A DNA stretch of 18,188 nt from a bacterium (lineage in GTDB: Bacteria; UBP18; UBA7526). Position numbers and translations under genes: made by a program. The DNA is taken from positions 1 through 18,188 of the forward strand of contig JAUXAI010000018.1 in assembly GCA_030619985.1 (NCBI GenBank), written 5' to 3'. This document shows, piece by piece, positions 13,766 to 18,188 of this stretch. How positions within the stretch are numbered: position 1 is the stretch's first letter; each line of letters opens with the position of its first letter. The notes under the pieces were generated by a model. The model made no database searches and had not been told where the DNA came from. It saw only the letters and a program-made list of their open reading frames with translations.

Positions 13766-14569
13766 ATGCAGAATATAAGACTCATTATTGAATATGAAGG
13801 GACGAATTATAGAGGGTGGCAGAGACAGGACAGGCCTCAGGCTTCAGGCCGCAGGCTGCAAAAGAAAACCATACAGGGAGTTTTGGAGGAAACGCTAAGT
13901 AAGATTACTAAGGAGAGAATAAGGGTGATTGGGGCGGGGAGGACGGATTCTAAGGTCCATGCTCTGGGACAGGCGGCAAACTTCAGGACAAAGAGCAAGA
14001 TGACCCCAGAGGAATTTAGAAGAGCATTAAATAGCATGCTCCCTAAGGACATTGTCATTAAAAATGCTCAGCGAGTAAAAGAAAAATTTCACGCCCAGTT
14101 CGATGCTAAAAGTAAACACTATAGATATATTATCTATCAGGGCTCCACTCCTTCACCATTTCTAAAGGATTATGTCTTCTATATTCCATACAAACTTAAT
14201 CTCAAGGCCATGAGAGAAGGAGCGAAGTATTTAGTGGGTAAACACGATTTTTCCTCTTTTGAACTCTCAGGCTCAAGTGTCCGAAACCCAATTCGCACCA
14301 TCACAAAACTCTCCATAACTTCTTATAGAAGTTACCGATCACCGATCACCGTTCACCGATCACTTAACAGTAGATTTATCTTCATCGATTGCGTGGCCGA
14401 CGGCTTCCTCTACGGAATGGTGCGCTCCATTGTAGGAACCTTAATCGAGGTAGGAAGAGGAAAGATTAGTCCTTCTAAGATAAAAGAGATACTAAAGGCT
14501 CGCAATCGCAGATTGGCCGGCCCCACCGCCCCCGCCAAAGGCCTTTATCTCATAAAAGTGGGATATTAG
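13766..14569 (+). CDS. truA: tRNA pseudouridine(38-40) synthase
   Basis: The 267-residue enzyme makes pseudouridine at positions 38-40 of tRNA anticodon arms. The N-terminus LIIEYEGTNYRGWQRQ is standard. The catalytic aspartate is D61 in GAGRTDSKVHALGQ, and LVGKHDFSSF and ADGFLYGMVRSIVGTLIEVGRG are present. The protein carries two insertions. Residues 22-34 are encoded by four CAGGCYN heptamers, and residues about 185-202 by a palindrome plus four ACCGATC heptamers. The first shifts the catalytic aspartate to 61, against the low fifties I would expect without it. Both lie where other TruA proteins, as I recall, have short loops, so activity is likely retained. GAGG at 13754-13757 supports ATG 13766. 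Confidence 0.93.
   Translation: MQNIRLIIEYEGTNYRGWQRQDRPQASGRRLQKKTIQGVLEETLSKITKERIRVIGAGRTDSKVHALGQAANFRTKSKMTPEEFRRALNSMLPKDIVIKNAQRVKEKFHAQFDAKSKHYRYIIYQGSTPSPFLKDYVFYIPYKLNLKAMREGAKYLVGKHDFSSFELSGSSVRNPIRTITKLSITSYRSYRSPITVHRSLNSRFIFIDCVADGFLYGMVRSIVGTLIEVGRGKISPSKIKEILKARNRRLAGPTAPAKGLYLIKVGY
13831..13858 (+). repeat. Heptamer array inside the 5' part of truA
   Basis: Four consecutive 7-nt units (CAGGCCT, CAGGCTT, CAGGCCG, CAGGCTG) belong to the same family as the intergenic array at 3612-3646. They encode RPQASGRRL, between the GWQRQ and TIQGVLEE motifs of TruA. Confidence 0.85.
14317..14363 (+). repeat. Palindrome plus heptamer array inside the 3' part of truA
   Basis: A perfect hairpin AACTTC-TTATA-GAAGTT (14317-14333) abuts four 7-nt units: ACCGATC, ACCGATC, ACCGTTC, ACCGATC (14334-14361). 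The block is in frame and encodes the SYRSYRSPITVHRS stretch of TruA. Confidence 0.85.
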
Positions 14570-14637
14570 TCATTCCCACATTCCCGGGCTATTCTGGCTT
14601 TAACCAGAATCCCGCTTTAGCGGGCATTTGGGAATGA
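14570..14637 (+). repeat. Three-way-junction palindromic element after truA
   Basis: An outer 9-pair stem (TCATTCCCA, 14570-14578, with TGGGAATGA, 14629-14637) encloses two perfect hairpins: ATTCTGG-CTTTAA-CCAGAAT (14591-14610) and CCCGC-TTTA-GCGGG (14611-14624). It starts right at the truA stop. The layout resembles a REP/MITE-type dispersed palindrome. No U-run follows, so it is not a classic terminator. Confidence 0.7.
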
Positions 14638-14676
14638 TAAAATCTTAATATGATGATGTTATATCAAAAATTAAAC

Positions 14677-14705
14677 TTGACTTTATAGAATGGTCGTGGT
14701 AAAAT
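14677..14705 (+). promoter_or_regulatory. Sigma-70-type promoter of nfeD-SPFH
   Basis: TTGACT (14677-14682) and TAAAAT (14700-14705) are separated by 17 nt, 44 nt before the nfeD start codon. Confidence 0.8.
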
Positions 14706-14748
14706 TTCAACATAAGAGATTGAAGATATTAAGTAATGGAGGAGGAGA

Positions 14749-15192
14749 ATGATTGACCCTTGGGTTTACTGGGCTGCCGCCGGTGTAATTCTGGTCATTG
14801 CCGAAATTTTAACACCAGGCACCTTCTTCTTTGTCTGCTTGGGATTGGGAGCCCTATTAGCCGGGCTCAGTACCCTTTTCACTGAAATCTGGTGGGTTTC
14901 CTGGCTGGTCTTTGTTAGCCTTGCCGCGCTTTTAGTTTTGGGTAGCCGCCCCTTAGTTCGGAGGCTGGAGAAGAAGGTTTCGGCACAGCGCACCACCATT
15001 GATGCCTTGCCGGGCAAGGAGGCTCGGGTAGTGGAGGCGTTAGAACCCGGGAAGATGGGCATGGTTATAGTGGAAGGCGAGAAGTGGCGTGCGGAAGCCA
15101 AGGAAAGGATTGCTTCGGGCGAAAAGGTGAAGATACAAGAGGTAAAAGGGACCCACTTAGTAGTCGAGAAAGGAAAGGAGGTAGTATTATGA
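14749..15192 (+). CDS. NfeD-like membrane protein (short form)
   Basis: This 147-residue protein has about three hydrophobic segments (roughly 6-22, 25-43 and 47-66: WVYWAAAGVILVIAEI, FFFVCLGLGALLAGL, WVSWLVFVSLAALLVLG). A C-terminal OB-fold domain follows (about 88-145, GKEARVVEALEPGKMGMVIVEGEKW-type pattern). This is the short NfeD type without the ClpP-like protease domain. Such proteins partner SPFH/stomatin proteins in membrane microdomain or membrane protein quality control. That fits the next gene, whose ATG overlaps its stop by 4 nt (ATGA). The SD GGAGGAG precedes ATG 14749 closely. Codon use looks more GC-rich than in the neighbours, which may reflect a separate history. Confidence 0.88.
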   Translation: MIDPWVYWAAAGVILVIAEILTPGTFFFVCLGLGALLAGLSTLFTEIWWVSWLVFVSLAALLVLGSRPLVRRLEKKVSAQRTTIDALPGKEARVVEALEPGKMGMVIVEGEKWRAEAKERIASGEKVKIQEVKGTHLVVEKGKEVVL

Positions 15193-16085
15193 TTGGACCA
15201 GTAATTTTTGGCTTAGTTGTCCTGGTAATTATCTTTGGGACCAAGGCCCTGCGCATCATCCGTCCCTTTGAAAAGGGTCTGGTAGAGAGGCTGGGTAAGT
15301 TTGTGCGCACTGAGGAACCTGGACTGGCCTTCATCTTCCCCTTAGTAGAAACCATCAGGAAGGTGGACGTGCGGGAACGGGTCATCGATGTGCCACCCCA
15401 GGATGTAATCACCAAGGATAATGTTTTGGTTACCGTAGATGCCGTCATCTACTTTCAGGTAACCGATCCCTTCAAGGTCACCTATAATGTAGCGCGCTTT
15501 ACGGTAGCGGCCTTAAAATTGGCCCAGACCAACCTGCGAAATGTTATCGGTGATATGCTACTTGACCAGACCCTGACCTCACGTAACCGAATAAATGAGC
15601 AACTTCGCCTGGTGCTGGATGAGGCCACGGATAAATGGGGGGTCAAAGTCACCCGGGTTGAACTTCAGAAGATCGATCCACCTAAGGATATTACTGAGGC
15701 TATGGGCAAACAGATGAAGGCGGAGAGGACAAAGCGAGCTGTCATCTTGGATGCGGAGGGAGTAAAGCAGGCCGCCATCCTAAGAGCAGACGGTGAGAAG
15801 CAGGCCGAGATTCTGAGGGCGGAAGGCCGCCGACAGGCCAAGATTCTCGTTGCTCAGGGCGAGGCCCAGGCCATTGAGAGTGTCTATGGAGCCATACATA
15901 AGGGGAGACCGACCAATGACTTGGTTGCCATAAAATACCTTGAGGCTTTGCAGAAAATTGCTGATGGCAAGGCGACTAAGATTTTCCTGCCATTAGAGAC
16001 AACCGGGGTTCTGGGAAGCATAGCTGGCATAAGCGAATTGTTCAAGGAGACGAAGGAAACTCCAAAGGAAGAGAAAAAGAGTTAA
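15189..16085 (+). CDS. SPFH/band 7 (stomatin-prohibitin family) membrane protein
   Basis: The 298-residue product has an N-terminal membrane segment (1-18). The SPFH domain (about 20-175) includes IIRPFEKGLVERLGKF, PGLAFIFPLVETIRKVDVRE and TKDNVLVTVDAVIYFQV. A long alanine/glutamate-rich coiled coil follows (about 180-235, repeated AEILRAEGxRQA units), and a charged tail. Such proteins form large membrane-associated oligomers. ATG 15189 overlaps the nfeD stop and is preceded by GGAGG near 15178, and it gives the family N-terminus. The frame runs back to 15084, but that part lies inside nfeD. Together with NfeD it forms the two-gene module commonly seen in bacteria. A terminator follows 26 nt after the stop. 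Confidence 0.92.
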   Translation: MIGPVIFGLVVLVIIFGTKALRIIRPFEKGLVERLGKFVRTEEPGLAFIFPLVETIRKVDVRERVIDVPPQDVITKDNVLVTVDAVIYFQVTDPFKVTYNVARFTVAALKLAQTNLRNVIGDMLLDQTLTSRNRINEQLRLVLDEATDKWGVKVTRVELQKIDPPKDITEAMGKQMKAERTKRAVILDAEGVKQAAILRADGEKQAEILRAEGRRQAKILVAQGEAQAIESVYGAIHKGRPTNDLVAIKYLEALQKIADGKATKIFLPLETTGVLGSIAGISELFKETKETPKEEKKS

Positions 16086-16111
16086 AGAGAGATTATTTTC
16101 CTGTAGCAGAC

Positions 16112-16145
16112 AAAAAGGGGTTTCGAGCCATCGAAACCCCTTTTT
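16112..16145 (+). terminator. Strong terminator after the SPFH gene
   Basis: A perfect 15-pair stem AAAAAGGGGTTTCGA/TCGAAACCCCTTTTT with a GCCA loop is flanked by A and T runs, so it could act in both directions. It ends the nfeD-SPFH transcript and isolates the ribosomal promoters downstream. Confidence 0.92.
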
Positions 16146-16200
16146 GTTGTTTTCATACGAGAGATAAATCATCCCCTTTTTAGGAATTAAAAAGCAAAAC

Positions 16201-16229
16201 TTGACCCCGCTCCTTCTTTGTGACATAAT
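16201..16229 (+). promoter_or_regulatory. Possible upstream promoter (P1) of rplM-rpsI
   Basis: TTGACC (16201-16206) and CATAAT (16224-16229) lie 17 nt apart. It sits 55 nt upstream of the consensus promoter and overlaps the left arm of an inverted repeat. Confidence 0.45.
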
Positions 16230-16255
16230 GTTTATATCTTGATGAAGGGGCGGGG
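16205..16255. promoter_or_regulatory. Inverted repeat around P1, possible operator
   Basis: CCCCGCTCCTTC (16205-16216) and GAAGGGGCGGGG (16244-16255) are reverse complements at 11 of 12 positions with a 27-nt centre. The arms overlap the P1 -35 and abut the P2 -35, so a dimeric regulator or DNA looping could act here. No regulator is known. Confidence 0.4.
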
Positions 16256-16284
16256 TTGACAAAAAAACGATTTTATAATATAAT
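16256..16284 (+). promoter_or_regulatory. Consensus sigma-70 promoter (P2) of rplM-rpsI
   Basis: TTGACA (16256-16261), a 17-nt spacer and TATAAT (16279-16284) form a perfect consensus, as expected for a highly expressed ribosomal operon. The leader of about 40 nt contains a small hairpin, ATGGC-TAT-GCCAT (16296-16308), and the SD GAGG (16318-16321). Confidence 0.93.
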
Positions 16285-16330
16285 TTTAAGTTAATTATGG
16301 CTATGCCATCACCTTGTGAGGTAGAAAGAT

Positions 16331-16756
16331 ATGGAGAAGACATATAGTGCTAAGAAAGAGGATATTAAGAGAAAGTGGTATATCATAGATGCCAAAGGAA
16401 AGGTCCTGGGCAAGGTGGCGGTAAAAGCAGCTACCATCTTGAGAGGAAAGCATAAGCCCATCTATACTCCTCATATTGATACCGGGGACCAGGTAATAGT
16501 AATCAATGCCTCTCAGGTGGTCCTGACCGGGAAGAAATTAGAGCAGAAGTACTATCGCCGCCACTCTGGCTATCCGGGAGGGCTGAAGTCCATAAGGTAT
16601 GATAGGTTATTGAAAGAGAAGCCAGAGAAGGTAATAGAGTTGGCAGTTAAGGGGATGCTTCCCAAAACGAAATTAGGAAGGGCGATGTTTAAAAAACTGA
16701 GGGTCTATAAGGGGAGCGAGCATCCCCATGAGGCCCAGAACCCCATACGCGAATAA
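16331..16756 (+). CDS. rplM: 50S ribosomal protein L13
   Basis: The 141-residue protein matches the usual L13 length. Characteristic segments are [25 protein letters not shown] split by [38 protein letters not shown] and [18 protein letters not shown], followed by [14 protein letters not shown]13 is a primary 23S rRNA-binding protein needed early in large-subunit assembly. It is the first gene after the consensus promoter and is followed by rpsI, the conserved pair. Its last two codons and stop (ACGCGAATAA) are the first unit of the repeat array downstream, so the RE ending is set by repeat sequence. Confidence 0.98.
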   Translation: MEKTYSAKKEDIKRKWYIIDAKGKVLGKVAVKAATILRGKHKPIYTPHIDTGDQVIVINASQVVLTGKKLEQKYYRRHSGYPGGLKSIRYDRLLKEKPEKVIELAVKGMLPKTKLGRAMFKKLRVYKGSEHPHEAQNPIRE

Positions 16757-16874
16757 ACGCGAATGGCACAAAGCAAAAATAAAAAGACGCGAATCCACGC
16801 GAATAATTCGCGACTATTCGCGTCCTATAGGCTCCAACAGTAAGCAATACAAAGAAATTCGCGTCTAAGGAGAA
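16747..16874 (+). repeat. Repeat array between rplM and rpsI
   Basis: Units ACGCGAATAA and ACGCGAATGG (16747-16766) open the array, and the first supplies the rplM stop codon. Further ACGCGAA units follow. A block at 16806-16865 then matches the leuD-leuB array (51 of 60) and continues into the AAGGAGA SD of rpsI. Such an insertion is unusual in this normally tight ribosomal gene pair. Confidence 0.85.
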
Positions 16875-16878
16875 ATAA

Positions 16879-17283
16879 ATGGTTAAAAAGAAAAAGATAA
16901 CCCAATATCAGGGAACAGGGAGAAGGAAGGATGCTACAGCAAGGGTGAGGCTAATTCCCGGGAAGGGGCAGATACTTGTTAATAGGAAGCCTTTGCAGGA
17001 ATACTTCCCTCAGGAGATTCAGAGAATAATCATTAAGCAGCCTTTGGAGATTACTAAAACAGGCGATAAATTCGATATCTTTGTCCGGGTGAATGGAGGA
17101 GGGAATTCTGGTCAGTCAGAGGCCCTGCGACATGGCATCTCTCGTGCCTTAGTTCAGGCAGATGAGTCCTTTGGACCAATATTAAAGAAGGCAGGACTTT
17201 TGACCCGGGATCCCAGGATGAAGGAGAGGAAGAAGTACGGTCAGAAGGGAGCCAGGAAGCGCTTCCAGTGGACTAAACGCTGA
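16879..17283 (+). CDS. rpsI: 30S ribosomal protein S9
   Basis: The 134-residue protein shows the S9 signature: [21 protein letters not shown], a central [23 protein letters not shown], then [28 protein letters not shown]. The conserved basic C-terminal tail, which reaches the P-site tRNA, ends here in TKR. The SD AAGGAGA at 16867-16873 precedes ATG 16879 and is part of the repeat array. The stop codon lies in a repeat unit (ACGCTGATAA, 17277-17286). It is cotranscribed with rplM and probably reads into argC, as no terminator lies between them. Confidence 0.98.
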   Translation: MVKKKKITQYQGTGRRKDATARVRLIPGKGQILVNRKPLQEYFPQEIQRIIIKQPLEITKTGDKFDIFVRVNGGGNSGQSEALRHGISRALVQADESFGPILKKAGLLTRDPRMKERKKYGQKGARKRFQWTKR

Positions 17284-17313
17284 TAATCGCAGATCAAAAC
17301 GCAGATTGCCGCA
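17277..17313 (+). repeat. Short repeat array between rpsI and argC
   Basis: The units ACGCTGATAA, TCGCAGATCA, AAACGCAGAT and CCGCAGAT run from the last rpsI codon to just before the argC SD (AGGTGGA). They belong to the ACGCAGAT family seen after ilvN and leuC, and share the GCAGATCAAAACGCAGAT core. Confidence 0.85.
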
Positions 17314-17328
17314 GATAGGTGGAAGAGA

Positions 17329-18188
17329 ATGATTAAAGTAGGGATTGCTGGTGCTACAGGATATGCCGGAATAGAACTCATCAGGATACTTCTGGGCCAT
17401 CCGGAGGCAAAAATCACCAAATTAGCGGCCAAGATGGATGGAAAACCTCAGGAAATATCCGATATCTTTCCTTCTTTAAAGGGAAGGATCAATTTGGTAT
17501 GTACTGATTTAGATATTAATGATATGGCAAAGGAGAGTGATCTCATATTTCTTGCCCTTCCCCATAAAGTATCCCTGAAGTTTGTTCCCCAATTCATCAA
17601 GTTAGGAAAGAAGGTCATTGATCTAAGTGCCGACTTCCGTTTTGACGACCTTAAGATCTATGAAGAGTGGTATGCCCCTCATACAGAAGAGAGCAAGAAG
17701 TTAAATTCTCAAGCGATCTATGGATTACCAGAGCTCTATAAAGAGAAGATAAAGAAAGCAAACCTAATAGCCAATCCTGGATGTTATCCCACGGGCATTA
17801 TCCTCGGCGTGGCACCGCTTTTGGCAAATAAGATAGTGGAGACTGAGAATATCATTGCCAATTCTCTATCTGGTGCCACGGGGGCAGGAAGGGTCCCCTC
17901 TATGGTCGCTCACTATCCGGAGTGCAATGAGAATGTCAAGGCCTATTCCATCGCTACACATCGCCATACCCCAGAGATAGAACAGGAACTATCCAAATTA
18001 GCAAAGAAGGAAATCAAGATTTCCTTCACTCCCCATCTTCTGCCCATGAACCGGGGAATACTCTCCACTATTTACCTTAACTTAACCAAAAAGATGAAGG
18101 AGGAAGAGATCATAAAACTATATCAAAACTTCTATAAAAAGGAACCATTTGTCCGAATCTTGGAGAAAGGCACTTTTCCAGAGACAAG
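17329..18188 (+). CDS. argC: N-acetyl-gamma-glutamyl-phosphate reductase (3' end outside the window)
   Basis: The open frame runs off the right edge after 286 codons. It encodes the NADPH-dependent reductase of the third step of arginine synthesis. The start MIKVGIAGATGYAGIELIRIL contains the nucleotide-binding GATGYAG motif (8-14). The catalytic C152 lies in NPGCYPTG. The region SGATGAGR and the HRHTPEIEQ motif are also present, followed by FTPHLLPMNRGI. ATG 17329 has the SD AGGTGGA at about 17316-17322. About the last 50-60 residues should lie beyond the window. Its position behind rpsI fits the conserved order rplM-rpsI-argC, and other arg genes may follow. Confidence 0.95.
   Translation, partial: MIKVGIAGATGYAGIELIRILLGHPEAKITKLAAKMDGKPQEISDIFPSLKGRINLVCTDLDINDMAKESDLIFLALPHKVSLKFVPQFIKLGKKVIDLSADFRFDDLKIYEEWYAPHTEESKKLNSQAIYGLPELYKEKIKKANLIANPGCYPTGIILGVAPLLANKIVETENIIANSLSGATGAGRVPSMVAHYPECNENVKAYSIATHRHTPEIEQELSKLAKKEIKISFTPHLLPMNRGILSTIYLNLTKKMKEEEIIKLYQNFYKKEPFVRILEKGTFPET

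Noticed and set aside
14570-14637. tRNA gene, because the fold is cloverleaf-like
   Set aside because: The outer stem has 9 pairs, only two inner hairpins exist, there is no 7-nt anticodon loop, and no T-loop GTTCRA consensus is placed correctly.
15084-15188. Longer start of the SPFH protein
   Set aside because: It lies inside nfeD in another frame. ATG 15189 overlaps the nfeD stop, has an SD, and begins the membrane segment.

Overview
The window looks like a chromosomal piece of an uncultured, probably anaerobic bacterium. GC content is moderate, sigma-70-type promoters are close to consensus, and Shine-Dalgarno (SD) sites are strong GGAGG-type. The gene order leuB-asd-truA-rplM-rpsI-argC is one I recall from Geobacter-like Desulfobacterota and some candidate phyla such as Omnitrophota. 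I cannot fix the phylum without a database search.

Layout. Positions 1-3547 carry the end of ilvB, then ilvN, ilvC and leuA, covering valine/isoleucine synthesis and the first leucine step. Positions 3548-5416 are an AT-rich island with a zinc-ribbon protein, an exported DUF4352-like protein, a tiny membrane protein, and two possible gene relics. Positions 5417-9154 continue leucine synthesis with leuC, two small unrecognised genes, leuD and leuB. A Nudix hydrolase gene and asd follow in a tightly coupled run (9155-10617). Positions 10640-13710 form a self-contained unit, with a terminator before it, its own promoter and its own terminator: a DUF2089-type regulator and two membrane-anchored HEAT-repeat paralogues. 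truA comes next (13766-14569). An nfeD/SPFH membrane pair has its own promoter and terminator (14677-16145). rplM, rpsI and the 5' part of argC run off the right end.

The genes make branched-chain amino acids (IlvBN, IlvC, LeuA, LeuCD, LeuB), aspartate-family precursors (Asd) and arginine (ArgC), with housekeeping translation genes (TruA, L13, S9) in the same syntenic block. The accessory units sit between these conserved genes.

The most striking non-gene feature is a dense set of short-period repeats. One class (units near 10 nt) fills many spacers from the stop codon of one gene to the SD of the next. Sometimes it supplies the stop codon or SD itself. A second class has units of 7-8 nt, reminiscent of the STRR heptamer repeats of cyanobacteria. 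It occurs between genes and also in frame inside leuC, asd and truA (twice), where it lengthens the proteins at apparent variable loops. The second point of interest is the DUF2089/HEAT module. The soluble regulator and the cytoplasmic tail of its membrane neighbour carry a similar short helical motif, which suggests a two-part transmembrane sensing system.
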